Part shown: positions 34,786 to 45,859 of the stretch, piece by piece
Position numbering within the stretch: position 1 is the first letter of the stretch
Layout: each line of letters opens with the position of its first letter
From: Trachythela sp. YZ-2020
Lineage: Eukaryota > Cnidaria > Anthozoa > Malacalcyonacea > Clavulariidae
DNA: 64,000 nt
Direction: 5' to 3'
NCBI GenBank assembly: GCA_016169945.1
Contig: JADLSH010000147.1
Span: forward strand, 1 to 64,000
Position numbers and translations under genes: made by a program
The notes under the pieces: generated by a model
Told to the model about the DNA's origin: nothing
What the model saw: only the letters and a program-made list of their open reading frames with translations
Database searches by the model: none

Positions 34786-37700
34786 GCACTATACATTCAT
34801 AGCAAGTTCGGCAAAGTTGCTGCCACACAAGTTATGTTTTTCTCCAAGATAATTGAAAAGTTCATCTATTTCTGCAAGCTTGCATACGAGAACTAGGCCA
34901 CCTTCATTGCCATGCTGATGACTGTCAAACACAGCTAGGTTTCCATTATCAATAAGTATGGCCACTGAATTAGCTGGTGGGATAATCCAAACGCCAGCAT
35001 GCCTTTTCTCTCCTTGAAGCATTTTAACAAATGTTTCTTTAATGTCATCCACATTGAAGAATCCCAAATCGTGCAAAATTTGTAAGTTCAGATCCTTAAT
35101 CTTGCCGACCACATCTCGAACTTCCAAATTTGGTTGGTTATGAGGTAGATTCAAACCTTGGTACAATAAATTCCCATTCAAAATTGTTTGTTTGTAGCTG
35201 CTTGTCATAGCTCGGATATCACTTTTATTAGATGGGATGGCCAATGTTTTTAACAGAAACTTTCGGCACCACATTGAAGCAATAATTGTGCAAGCATTAC
35301 TTGCCAGTGGTCTTCCACCTATTTGGGTTTGGCAGATACTTGTGGGGAACAGCCATTCCATGATTCCATTTGTGTTTTGCTGTGATTGTTGAGGTGGTTC
35401 CTGCTGCACTACATGGTTAACTAAATTTTGAACTTCCCGAAGAGGTTTCCGCTTTTTGTGTCTGTTATGCTGAGTGGAATCAGAATTAGCTGGTGGTGCT
35501 TGCTCTCGTTGCAGATGGTGATTAGAAGGCTTTGGTGGTGGGTGTAAATTTGCAATTTTGTCACTCAGTTTGTTTATTGTTTCATCTATACTTTGTAGAT
35601 CAACAGTTGGCAGAGTTTCCATATTGGCTGGTTCATCATCAGGATTATCATCAAGCTGGGCCTCCTTGGCTGGATTTGGATGTAAAATGGCATCTTTGGC
35701 AACTTTACCAAGCTCCTCCACTTTACTTTGAAGAAAGGCATGACAAATTGGGCAGAAAGTAGTGCCATTGAGACATTTAACATGGAATGAATGCCAACAC
35801 CCTTGAAAAATTCTCCATGGTTCATCGTCGTCGTTAATGGTGCACGAGTGGAGGTCACATATGCAATCTTGGTTTGGTTCCTGCTTTGCGCTGAAGCCAA
35901 GAGGAAGAGCTGTGTATTTAACTTCTGCTTGTCCAAAAATGTGTGGTAAGCGGACATATTTTGTTTTCCTTCTTATAAAACTAGAAGCACAGCCAATGTT
36001 ATCATTTATCACAATGAAAATGTTTGTCAAAAATTCTGCACATCGGACCTTTAGGTACTTAAGTTGCTGCTGTGAAAAACTGAAGTGTTTTGGAGGGGTG
36101 AAATTTAATCGAAAGTTAGCTTGTTTGGTCTTGGATTGAAATATACCCTTTGCCCTTTCCTGAAGTTTAGCGGCAGTGTCGGAAGGCTGAGTTTGGGCTC
36201 GGATGATGCTGTGTGTATTCTCCACTGGATATTCATCAAAAATTGTGGGCCACTTGGAAAATTGTTCATAAAGCTCATTGTACTTGCTTTTCCAGTGGGA
36301 AGTGTTTGATAACCACACAAGGGGAGCTTTATTGTAATGACGGCGCTTTAGGCACAGGAACATTACCCATATCCGGATCATTGAATTGTAGTATTCTTTA
36401 AAATTGTTTCTTTTGAAAGTGATTGTATAAATTGTCAAAACCAGTGGGATATAGTTTTCTAACAAATTGAGTAGTGTACCATATTGAGTGTCCTTGGAAT
36501 TTTGAAATTTGGTCATCACTTGATCTCGTATTAATGTCCAACTACCATACACTGTTTCTAGTATGAGATTTATTCTCCAGGGTTTGGGTGATTTTGTCAG
36601 CTTACTGTTTGGGAACAAATAACTATAAACTTGGTTGAAGAACGGTCTAAATGTATGAAAAATGTCTTCTCTACTATTTAGGGAAATGTGCAATGGACCC
36701 ATAGTGGGAATGAGAGATGTTATGGCAGGGATTTGACCGCTCCTGGAGTTGCAATTTTCCACAGTATTGGAGGATGACTGATGCTCCTGTTGAGATGCAC
36801 ATGATTGCTGATACTGGGTGAGAGATTCGTATATCAGTTGTCTACAATAAAATTGGCATGGCCAGTCACCAGGCTGAATTATGACAAACTTCTTCAAATA
36901 AGCTGCTAAACCTGATGCCACAATTGTATCATATGCTTTGGAAAAACCATCCTTTGATTTCAACTGTAACTCGACAAAGTCAATTAGATGCAAATCATCC
37001 ATTGTTCTCATCATTCGAACTCCAGACTCGTCACCATAGCCATGTTCTTCTAGAATGTGTCGTTCAAGATCCGGTGTAAAAAACAGCGTGGTCAACCAAT
37101 TTGGCATAGTTGAGGCGTAGCTATTGCTTAACAGTGCAGACTGTTCAGGGGAGGTTATAGCATCTACACAAGCTGGTATGTCAACACCATCTGGGCAATG
37201 GATTCTGGAAATATTTGATGGTACCTTTATTGCTCTCAATTGCTTGAATGCCTTTACTACAATTGTACACATGCTCATTGGATTGCAAGTTCTCAGAATG
37301 GCTGGTCTTCGATAGGTGTGAATTTTGGTGAAGTCATCGATTATAAGTACCAAAACCCATTCATTTTGGATTGCTTGGTTGAAAAAATTTTTCAGACTTT
37401 CCTCATGATTTCGCGACAGTTGGCTGCGGATTATGTCAGATGTTTTACGGCTGCATGTATGTCCCATCCGATATTGTGTATCTATGCCTTCTTGAGTCAT
37501 CCTATTGGAGTTCAGATAGAGTGCATTATCTACTTGCATAACATTACACATCTGGCTGCGGCAGTAGCACATAGTATAAATTATCGACACTGTTCTTACT
37601 CGGTTGAGATCCTGACGCCTGTGGGAATGACGGTCCTCTGAAACTGCTTGCAAGATGTGTGCAAATATATTTGGAGCACCTGCCTGACGACAAAAATCGA

Positions 37701-37798
37701 TGAATTCATTTGGTTGATATATTGCTGGTTGGTTTCAAGAACAAAGTTCTCATATATGCTCTGTTTTATTTTCTCCAGCTCCAATTTGAGATCACATC
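34786..37798 (-). pseudogene. Transposon gene, exon 3: 954-codon protein with RING-H2 domain, probably frameshifted
   Basis: After a good acceptor (TTTTCTTGCAG) a short frame (LKLELEKIKQSIYENF) gives way by a one-base shift near 37,715-37,740 to a 954-codon frame that runs to TAG at 34,786-34,788. That frame begins in the middle of the domain, with no ATG. Joining exon 2 in phase 0 would also hit a stop after ten codons. Visible parts: IIDDFTKIHTYRRP (about residue 104), a RING-H2-like cluster ending CWHSFHVKC...CPIC (about 595-638), a proline/glutamine-rich linker, and a C-terminal domain with NACTIIASMWC (about 787) and FDSHQHG (about 908), spaced like a cysteine peptidase Cys and Asp-His. 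The role as transposase is inferred from context; I do not recognise the family with certainty. Confidence 0.6.
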
Positions 37799-38096
37799 CT
37801 GCAAGAAAAGCATTGACTTTGTCATTTGTTGTTATTTACTTGTTAATTTGTAATGTTATGTTAACCAGGATAATGGCAAGATTTCGGGAGACCAGGGCAA
37901 ATGTTTCACTGGGGCCTCTATAACAACATCATAGTATCATTGGGGGGGGGCAATTTGACCACAATTTGTAAAGCCTCCTCTCAAAGAGCTCACAACATGC
38001 ATGTAGTCAGGGCAAGTACCCCACTCCTACTCATGGAGTATTGTTACAGTCTGTTTACATTTTGTGCATGTAATATACAGTACAGTATGTACATAC

Positions 38097-38306
38097 TTCC
38101 AGACAGGAGTTGAACTGCGTCTTAATATCATCATACATTTCTGCTGGCATAAGCACGTCTCCATTGGCCCCTCTCCGTAACACTCCAAAGCATGTGTCTT
38201 CTGCCACCCATCCCTCGTTATTGGTATCCGACGAAGTTCTAGCTGGGACAGTTCGTTGTGTTTTCTTTGGTCTTCCTGCTTTATCTTTTTTATTTGATTT
38301 AACCAA
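38097..38306 (-). CDS. Transposon gene, exon 2: basic AT-hook-like segment
   Basis: Bounded by an AG acceptor (ATGCTAG then TTGGTT) and a strong GTATGT donor, this 210-nt exon is open in phase 0 at both ends. It encodes VKSNKKDKAGRPKKTQR, which contains a GRPKK core like an AT-hook, followed by DTCFGVLRRGANGDVLMP. It joins exon 1 in frame. Confidence 0.6.
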
Positions 38307-38407
38307 CTAGCATATTAATAAAACCAAAACAAATTAGACACTGTGCTTTTTAGTATAATTTGAATTTTACTTGCCACTTGGCTTATTAAAAATTGTAAAA
38401 AAATTAC

Positions 38408-38672
38408 CCGAAAGGACGTTTTTCCTGTGGTTCTGTATATATACAAAGCTCTTCGACAAGTAGAACATAATATCCCTGTCCCTTCGTGCGAAACACCGAA
38501 GCAACTCTCCAGAAGAGCGCTTTGTGGAAGGCTATTTCTTGTAGAATTTAACTTTTGTTTGCAGCATTTGCCACACACGGCACAATAAAGGTTCTTTTTA
38601 TTTGGAACTGCAAAAACAGCGTTCAAAACAAGCCAAAGAAACAAGACACAGAAAAAAAATTGGCCGGACATG
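38408..38672 (-). CDS. Transposon gene, exon 1: cysteine-rich N-terminal domain
   Basis: The open frame reads through a hydrophobic start (MSGQFFFCVLFLWLVLNAVF) into NLYCAVCGKCCKQKL and then GILCSTCRRALYIYRTTGK, giving two C-x2-C pairs about 40 residues apart like a small zinc-binding domain (ZAD-like or similar). It ends at TTTCGG followed by GTAATT, a good splice donor in phase 0. The start is uncertain: the frame is open back to 38,737, and the hydrophobic stretch may be untranslated. Confidence 0.55.
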
Positions 38673-39509
38673 TTTTTGTTTACGAATTTAAAGGCCCCGC
38701 CACCGCGCGCGAAAATAATTGCGTGGTCTCCACGCAAGCCAGACTAGCGCATGCGTAACAAATTTCCCAGCTGCTCAGCTTCACGAAATTTGCCCTACAT
38801 AAAAACGTCGCTGACTAGTGAATGATAGTTTGCGGGCGCAAGATGTGCTTTCATCGTGCAAAAACGAGTGGCAAATGTTGTTTTTATCTTTTGATTTTGA
38901 CGTTTATTGAATATATTTGAGAGCCATGGACAACCAAGAAATACTGTGGAGGGTTAGATCGATTTAAGTGCAATTGAATCCTTCCATTTACTCAGTTCAC
39001 GAGCTTCAACAGCCGTACAGCTGGACATATCTTTGCCTAGTTTTGTAATTTTGCCGAAGATGAACAAGTCGGTATTTTGCTATAGAACTGTGATATTTTT
39101 ACTGTAAAAAACATGCAAGTATCACTAAGCGACTTTTATAACCTTTAACAGTTTTTATACAATAGTTAATAAATGTTTAATAAACTCTTATTAGTGAACA
39201 TTATATCTAAAATGTTTTTGAAAATTCACTTTTATATTCCTGTCAAGCTTTTTTTATCCAAGCGATATTTGTATCATAGTTAAAATCACTCATTCATGGT
39301 GTTACTGATGCTTTGTCACATAAAACTAAGGATTATTCAAAGTTTTTTCATTACAAATCTTTCAGAATGGTAAAAATTATTTTAAAAAACCGGGCGAAAT
39401 ATCTTTGTTTTGTTTTGATCGTCGAATTTGCGTGGGAAAGTCCACGTACTTGCCACGCGTTTTTGACTCTCGTCCCGCGATCATCTCATACTGTAGGGAG
39501 CCACCTTAA

Positions 39510-40457
39510 TATGCACTGAATTCTGCACCTCGTGTGCCATTGTATATTGTAGAACCTTCCCATTTTTACCAAATCATTTCGAAAGAGAATTTCGATAAAC
39601 TATCGCGGCAACACCCGGAAAAAAGCTATAATACATGCTACAATAGGAACTTACAACTAGAAATACATGCATGCAGCAACCCCTCGCCACAGCTAAACAA
39701 CGACAGTTTCCAACATTATACTAAGCTTTTTTGTTGCAAAATCTGCGATGCAAAACGCAGGAAACGGCCGTTACACCAGCAGTCTTTCTGCTGGAAATGG
39801 GATTTGGTAAATCAGTGGCCGCGTGTTTGGTATCTTCGATTCAGGCATAATTTTCGCTAAAAAACAGTATTGAATTATCTACCCCCCCTCCCCTCCATTT
39901 ATGACACACTCAAAGGACAGCGTCATATAAGTGAACTTCTTGACATAAGTGTTTTCGTTCATTTCAAATGTTTGAAGTTTGAAGGAAAACAATACTCTAA
40001 TAGCTTGAAAGGAAAACTGTAAGGAAACCGGGAAATATATATACATGGTTTCTTGAAAGATACGCAACGGAAATATTTCTTAAGTAGTGGAAGCACTGTA
40101 GTCATAGCAACACTGACACAAAATAATACAAATTTTTTAGCGTACAAAACAGGATACAAATCGGCCAAAAATAACTAAAAAATAGTTGTTTTAGCTATAG
40201 AATTCCCGAATTTATGATGTAGGTATGTTATTATTCGTTATATGAGCTTTAAACTAATGTAAAATTCAACATTCCGTTCAAATATAACGTTTCGAAATGT
40301 TCACAAAACTAAACTGCATTTTACCGATAAAAATTCCTTTTTGAATTGAAATCAGTTTAAGATATAAGCGTAAAAATGATTTCGTTCTCCTTTTAATTTA
40401 GACCTTTTTCATCATATAAAATATACGATACTTTAACCGTAAATAAATGAAAAACTA
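39510..40457. other. Unassigned AT-rich stretch
   Basis: A 108-codon plus-strand frame at 39,534-39,860 has no motif I recognise. Nothing else is supported here. Confidence 0.35.
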
Positions 40458-41292
40458 CCGGGTGTCCCAAAAAAAAGTATCGCTGTTTGAGTTAATATTT
40501 CGTAAAAACTACAACATGTATTTTACTTAAATAAATTTCATTATATTTAAAGAGGGCTAACTTAAATTTTGGTATATAACATTTGAATTTTGATGCAATA
40601 TTGACCGAGATACAGATGTTTGAAGTTGAGTAAGCATTTTTGAAATTGCTAAAATTAGCATAAAACGGCCCCATCAAATGTCTATTTGGTTAGACTTGAT
40701 AAATACTTCTATGTGGTCAAAAGAATGCGCATGTACAACGATATTGTTCCAAAGATCAAGATTTGATCATCTGGAAATTCTCATCTTTGCGCATGAATAC
40801 ACCGTCTTGCTCTGGAAACCATGCCAAAAGAATTTTGGATCAGTTCTTCATCCAAAGTTTCACATGCCAAAACAATTGCCTCATGCACAAAGCTGTCTTC
40901 AATGTTTTTAATTAAATTTTATTTCAATGTGTATTATTATTCCATTTTTATTCCCAAGGGTTACAAAAGACTAGCAAAATAGTAAATCTACTAGGAAATA
41001 ATGTGAAGTTAAAGTTAACTTTATTGAAAATGACAATACTCGTGATAAAATGACAACTGTTTTCAAATCAATTTAATAAGCCGTTTTTTCTCGATTTTTC
41101 ACTAATTTTAAAAACGTACCGCAACTTGCAACATCTGTATCTCGGTCAATATTGCATCAAAATTCAAGGGTTATATACCAAAATTTAAGTTAGCCCTTTT
41201 TAAATACAGTACAACTTGTCTGAGTGAAATATCTGTTGCAGGTTTTGCGCTACATTAAATCAAACACGGATACTTTTTTTTGGGACACCCGG
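40458..41292. mobile_element. Mariner-like MITE with long inverted repeats, 835 bp
   Basis: The element starts CCGGGTGTCCCAAAAAAAAG and ends with the complement CTTTTTTTTGGGACACCCGG-type sequence, flanked by TA on both sides. An inner pair of long imperfect inverted repeats is also present: CTAACTTAAATTTTGGTATA near 40,558 and its complement near 41,180, followed by the shared GATGCAATATTGACCGAGAT. TA duplication and GGGTGTCCC ends are typical of Tc1/mariner-type elements. The central 77-codon frame shows no transposase motif. Confidence 0.85.
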
Positions 41293-41759
41293 TATATATA
41301 TAAAGCAGGAGTTTTTAGAACAAAAATACATCAACACTTTTATTGTTTTAATAATATAACAAACCTGCCTCTATATATTTTACTTTTTTTCGTTCAGGTG
41401 TCGCTTGGACTCTTCTTATCTTTTTTGCTAAAGTTAAAGCGATAAGATCCGTCCCACAGGCACAGCTCTTCCAATAAAGTTCCAAAAGCGACATTTAATT
41501 CAGACTTTATCAAGTTTTTCTATAATCTCACTCACTCCACTCCTGACAATCTGCCATACTTTTGAGATCAGTGAGATGACCACCCACCAACCTTGAACCA
41601 CGCGCCCGCGATTATTGATGAACTTTAAGATCTCCCATGGATTTCCTTTTTTCCGGGTGTGATAAATAACCGAGCGGAATTAGTACCCTCGCCCGGGCTA
41701 TCGCCCGGCTCGGGGATTAAATCCAGTCGTTGCATTACTTGTTTGCCAGTTAAGGAACG

Positions 41760-41944
41760 TGTAATGATAATACAATGTCAGTTTTGGTTTCCTACTTTCC
41801 TGTGATACATACGTCACAACCTGGGGTGCACCAGAGTACGGATGGACGCTAAAACATGGCTAGCAACGTTTATATTTTATATTAGGTCTTGCATGTGTTT
41901 TCTTTAATGAACATTTCAATTTATTCATTTATAAAAACGCAACA
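41760..41944 (+). repeat. Possible LTR relic of an older gypsy element
   Basis: The stretch begins TGTAATGATAATACA, ends ACGCAACA and lies two bases before a primer-binding-site-like sequence and a gag relic on the same strand. No second copy was found, so the boundaries are guesses. Confidence 0.3.
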
Positions 41945-41946
41945 TA

Positions 41947-41963
41947 TGGTGTCTGGAGTAAAA
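41947..41963 (+). promoter_or_regulatory. Decayed tRNA-Leu-type primer binding site
   Basis: TGGTGTCTGGAGTAAAA matches the tRNA-Leu primer binding site form TGGTGTCAGGAGTGGGA at 13 of 17 positions. It lies about 100 bp upstream of a gag relic on the same strand, the normal sense arrangement. Confidence 0.45.
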
Positions 41964-42029
41964 ATATTGTATGTTTATGGACGTTGGCCTTTATGTGGAC
42001 GTGTTTGATTTAAACGATGGTTGAACGGC

Positions 42030-42415
42030 TTGGACAAAATGTTTCGAACATTTAGTTTCGAAGATTATTGTATTCCGAGGCAGAAAATCACTTATGAACG
42101 CTGTCGTGTTTTTACGCGTGATCAAGGGCCTACAGAAACGGTAGACCAATACATGATCGAGCTGTGTACGTAGAAATGCATCGAACTGTGACTTGGACAC
42201 AATTACACCACATAAAATATTGCGAGACCGGCTTGCTACTGCAATTAGAGATACATAGGTACATGAGCGATTACTTCGAGACAATAAACTCACACTAGAG
42301 AAAGCATTGTACATTGTACAAGCTGCTGAGAGTACAGCTTCTCAAATAAAAAGGAAGAATTTGGAAGCTGGAGTACATGCTATCCGGCTGTCGCAACCAA
42401 ATACTACTTCAAAAT
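42030..42415 (+). pseudogene. Ty3/gypsy Gag (capsid) relic
   Basis: In two frames the translation gives CIPRQKITYERCRVFTRDQ, TETVDQYMIEL, and then RNASNCDLDTITPHKILRDR and LLRDNKLTLEKAL with IVQAAESTASQIK. This is the conserved capsid C-terminal pattern of K02A2.6-like Gag (F-x-T-R-x-Q...E-x-V-D-x-Y...L-I-R-D-R...L-T-L-E-K-A). At least one frameshift and one stop are present. It breaks off into a LINE relic at about 42,416. Confidence 0.75.
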
Positions 42416-42762
42416 TTGTACACTAATAAAGCATCGGCGATTGACGGTATGTCTGCAAAAAAATTAAAAATGGCGGCAGCATGTATTTCGTCATCCCTCA
42501 CATTAATATTTAATCAGTCTATTTTAACAGGAGTTTTTCCAAATGATTTGAAAATTTCCAGAGTTATTCCCATTTATAAATCGGAGGCCAAGAATGAAAT
42601 GACAAATTACAGACCAATTTCTATAATATCTGTTGTCGCAAGAAATTTTGCAAGGTAATCTACAACCAGATCTATGACTATTTAAACAACTATAATTTAC
42701 TAACAAATTCCCAGCATGGGTTCCGCCCTCTTCAGTCAACAGTTACTGCGTTATTAGATATT
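42416..42762 (+). pseudogene. LINE reverse transcriptase relic, N-terminal part
   Basis: Translation gives NKASAIDGMSAKKLK, FNQSILTGVFPNDLKISRVI and KNEMTNYRPISIIS, which are the K-A-x-x-x-D-G and N-Y-R-P-I-S blocks of LINE RTs. After a frameshift, YNQIYDYLNNYNLLTNSQHG and FRPLQSTVTALL follow. The relic is interrupted here by a minus-strand LINE and continues near 47,020. Confidence 0.8.
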
Positions 42763-42796
42763 ATTTATTTTATTTATTTATTTATTTATTTATTAA
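42763..42796 (-). repeat. LINE 3' tail microsatellite (TAAA)n
   Basis: The plus strand TTTATTTATTTATTTATTTA run is a (TAAA)n tail on the minus strand, placed at the 3' end of the LINE whose RT stops at 42,999. LINEs of the CR1/jockey group commonly end in such short repeats. Confidence 0.7.
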
Positions 42797-42998
42797 CTTT
42801 ACAACCGTACATAAATGTGACAGAACTAAAACTATTACATTAGAGAAAAAACAACTTTTAATAAATAAATATATGGTTGAAGGTAAGGTCAACAGGACAC
42901 GAGTAGTCCCATGTGAAGACCGACCTTAATGAAAACAAACATAACATACATAAAAAAAAGATGAGAACAAATATACAATTTACAGAAGACATGACGAA

Positions 42999-44471
42999 TT
43001 AGGAACAATAGCTTAAGGTGAAAGAGCGACACTTAGAACAGAAGGGTTTCCAAGTGCGCATTCTGTTTACATCGAAAGTTGAGTGTAGTGGAGAAGAGTA
43101 ATAAACAGTTAGCCTGTGTTTGAAGGAGGAAACGGATGAACTATTACGAATGGTGGGAGAGAGATTGTTCCAGAGAAGGACAATTCGGTTGAAAAAAGAG
43201 TTTCTATAGAGAGACGTCCTGCAATGGTTAACTTGAAGCAAGTTGTCCTTGCTTGAACGGGTGCGAGACGTGCTGTGAGAAGAAAAAGTGACGAAAGAGG
43301 AGATGTCTAGGTCGAAGAGACCTTGTTTACATTTAAAAAAGAAGACGAGATCCTTTAGTTCAAGCCAGTAGGATATCGGAAGTAAATTAAGCTTCTTAAG
43401 ACGTTCAGGATATGACAACTCATAATCCTGAAGGATGAATTTGCTAGCACGTCTTTGAACACCCTCGAGGATCGCAAGATCGCGTGACGATCCTTGAGGT
43501 GCCCAGATCTCACTACCATAAGACAGATGAGATCGGACGAGAGCAAGATAAAGATTATCAGTCATTTGGGTACAATTCCTGTTAAGGAAACCAAGCATAC
43601 GATTGGCTTTTGCAGTGCAGCTGGCTATGTGTGGGGACCACTTTAGGTCGTTGCTAATAACCAAACCCAAGTCTACTTGGCTAGATATGCTCTTGACTGG
43701 TTCGTTGTTAAGAAAGTAGGAATGAGTTGGAGGGTTGCGTTTTCGGGATATCCTGAGCAAAAGCGTCTTTGAGATATTAAATTTCAATTGCCAGGACAGC
43801 GACCAGTTGGACATAGCGTCCAGGTCAAGCTGGAGGAGATCTCGATCATCTGGTGATTGTATAGCACGATAACATTTGCTGTCATCAGCAAAAAGTGCAA
43901 CAGTACTATTCTTGGTTACCTCTGGAAGGTCGTTCACATAAAGTATGAATAGGAGAGGACCTATTACACTACCTTGTGGCACACCAGAGGTAACACTAAG
44001 AAAGGAAAAGGAAACTCCTTCAATGACAACACACTGTTTACGATCACGAAGGTAATCGGCAAACCAGTTAAGAAGTGGACCAGAGATTCCAAACGATTTA
44101 AGTTTAAACAAGAGTTTGCTATGGGACAGAGAGTCAAACGCTTTAGCAAAGTCAAGATAAACCATGTCAATTTCCTTACCAGAGTCAAGAGTATGACCAA
44201 GGTCGTGAAGCACATTCAAAAGTTGAGTAACACATGACTTATGGCGACGAAAGCCGTGTTGAAGATCGTGCAAAGAGTTCATAACAAAAGAATAAACCTG
44301 ACTGAAAATTAGACGTTCAAGAACTGTGGAGACTTGAGAGAGTAATGAAATTGGTCTGTAGTTAGTGGCCTCATGAGCGTCGCCTTTCTTGGGTATGGGA
44401 ACAACATTAGCAGATTTCCATTCAGAAGGGAAAACACCCTGCTGAAGAGATAGCTCAAAGAGAGCAGTCAA
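42999..44471 (-). CDS. LINE reverse transcriptase (jockey/CR1 type)
   Basis: An open frame of 490 codons covers most of the RT: GDAHEATNYRPISLLS, MVYLDFAKAFDSLSHSKL (block A with the catalytic D), SGVPQGSVIGPLLF (block B), ALFADDSKCY (active-site FADD) and the thumb with LGLVISNDLKWSPH. It ends with FFNRIVLLWNNLSPTIR and a C-terminal FCSKCRSFTLSYC cysteine motif typical of this group. The frame itself is intact, but the upstream frame changes mean the full ORF2 is broken. Confidence 0.92.
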   Translation of the reverse strand: MTALFELSLQQGVFPSEWKSANVVPIPKKGDAHEATNYRPISLLSQVSTVLERLIFSQVYSFVMNSLHDLQHGFRRHKSCVTQLLNVLHDLGHTLDSGKEIDMVYLDFAKAFDSLSHSKLLFKLKSFGISGPLLNWFADYLRDRKQCVVIEGVSFSFLSVTSGVPQGSVIGPLLFILYVNDLPEVTKNSTVALFADDSKCYRAIQSPDDRDLLQLDLDAMSNWSLSWQLKFNISKTLLLRISRKRNPPTHSYFLNNEPVKSISSQVDLGLVISNDLKWSPHIASCTAKANRMLGFLNRNCTQMTDNLYLALVRSHLSYGSEIWAPQGSSRDLAILEGVQRRASKFILQDYELSYPERLKKLNLLPISYWLELKDLVFFFKCKQGLFDLDISSFVTFSSHSTSRTRSSKDNLLQVNHCRTSLYRNSFFNRIVLLWNNLSPTIRNSSSVSSFKHRLTVYYSSPLHSTFDVNRMRTWKPFCSKCRSFTLSYCS

Positions 44472-45155
44472 AGACGGGGGCGATTACTTCAGAACATCGC
44501 TTTAGAATATAAGCTGGTATACCGTCAGGACCAGTAGCCTTAGAGGGTGACAAATTGTCGGATTCAGATATAGTTAATGAGTCAAGAGAGTTAGATGTTG
44601 AGTTAGGAGAGATGAGAGGTGAAGAACTAGTGTCGGAATCGGAGATAAAGACTGACGCAAAATATTGGTTAAAGCCATCCGCTTTTTCCTCCGCAGAAAA
44701 AAGTTTCTGACCATTCAATTTAATCACGTCAGGGATAGAGGATTTTGAGGATTTACTCTTAAAGAATCTCCAAAATGATTTAGGATCATTGAAAACATTT
44801 TCGGACAGTCCAGAGAGATATTCTCTCTTCTTGGAATTAATCCAACACTTGACGTGTTGCCGAGTTCTGCGGAATTTCTCCCAAAGTTGAGGTGAGTTCT
44901 TAGCCTTAGCCTTTCTCCTTAGTGACTCTTTCATTTTGATGGCGTGGAGTAAGTCCTTGGTGATGTACGGAGGGGTGAATGAACGCTTGAGCTTTGTTTT
45001 AGGAATGAAATAGTCTACAGCGGCAAGGAAAGCGTTTTTCCACTTTGACCAGGCAAGATTAACGTCGTGACTTTCGTTGAGGACTATATCTACTAGTGGA
45101 GTGTTCCTAAGACAGTTAACGAGGCCAACGAAATCACCTTTAGAGTAATCATATA
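44455..45155 (-). pseudogene. LINE linker between endonuclease and RT
   Basis: Translation includes MKESLRRKAKAKNSPQLW, KKREYLSGLSENVFNDPKSF and ending SPSKATGPDGIPAYILKRCS, which is the K-A-x-G-P-D-G-I-P block that begins LINE RT. The upstream part (45,155-44,935) reads in another frame (SKWKNAFLAAVDYFIPK). A frameshift near 44,460 separates it from the main RT frame. Confidence 0.75.
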
Positions 45156-45824
45156 CTATACGTTCAGAGGATTGTTTAGGTTGATGATGAGTTTTAAGTT
45201 GAAAAATATTGCTTTGTGATTAGAGTGCAGAGAGATGGAGTCGTCATAAATAACTTCGAAGTTGTTGGTCAAATGTTCGTTTGTAGTTAAAACCAGGTCG
45301 ATAAGATTGTTACCGCGGGTAGGAGAGTTGATCAATTGTAGGTAACTAAACTCAGAGACAATGTCAATGAAACCAATTTCAGAACTTAAGGTAGAGAAAC
45401 CTGAACCATTAGACCATTGGATGTTAGGGTAGTTAAAATCACCAATTAGAACAACATCTCTGAATTGTGAATCTTGTACAAATTTTAGAAATCGAGATAG
45501 ATCATGGATAAAATCAATGGTGGAGTCAGGTGGACGGTAACAGACAGCAAATAGTACTTTACTGGACGAGGAGTTAATGACAACAGATGCAAGTTCTAAT
45601 GTGTCGGAAATGAAACCAGAAGGTTCAGTTTTGACTGAATCTCTCACGGCAAGTAGAACACCACCTCCCCGTTTACCAGTTTGACGATCTCTACGAATTA
45701 TGTTGTACGCAACCGGTAAGATTTCATCATCACGCACATGACTAGAGAGCCAAGTCTCCACCAAAGCAATCACATCTATACTGTTGCCATAGACAACGTC
45801 ATGTAGACGGGATAGCTTATTCAC
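45156..45824 (-). pseudogene. LINE APE-type endonuclease domain
   Basis: The 222-codon frame shows the endonuclease motifs in order: IDVIALVETWLSSHVRDDE (catalytic E), KRGGGVLLAVRDSV, VCYRPPDS, VVLIGDFNYPNIQW (catalytic D and N), NLIDLVLTT and LHSNHKAIFF. The last motif is usually S-D-H; here D is replaced by N, which may weaken catalysis. It lies directly upstream of the RT region of the same element. Confidence 0.88.
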
Positions 45825-45859
45825 GACGCAATTAGTTCCAGAGTTATGATAATTTGCCT

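Larger units (their letters stand above)
32554..39505 (-). mobile_element. TTAA-flanked DNA transposon, 6.95 kb, with an intron-containing gene
   Basis: The left end reads TTAA-GGTGGCTCCCTATAG and the right end CTGTAGGGAGCCACC-TTAA. The inverted repeats match at about 14 of 15 terminal bases, and TTAA (32,550-32,553 and 39,506-39,509) is the target duplication. TTAA duplication is known for piggyBac and Kolobok elements, but the terminal sequence is not one I can assign. The single recognisable gene runs on the minus strand from about 38,738 to 34,786. The left third (32,554-34,740) has no coding signal. Confidence 0.8.

Noticed and set aside
35532..37641. Plus-strand open frames of 60-133 codons across 35.5-37.6 kb
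   Set aside because: They are antisense shadows of the 954-codon minus-strand transposon gene.
40678..40911. 77-codon frame inside the mariner-like MITE as a transposase remnant
   Set aside because: No DDE/DDD-type motif could be recognised, and the element is too short to hold an intact transposase.
41685..41720. GC-rich near-palindrome around CGCCCGGGC
   Set aside because: Short and imperfect, with no repeated partner or context to give it meaning.
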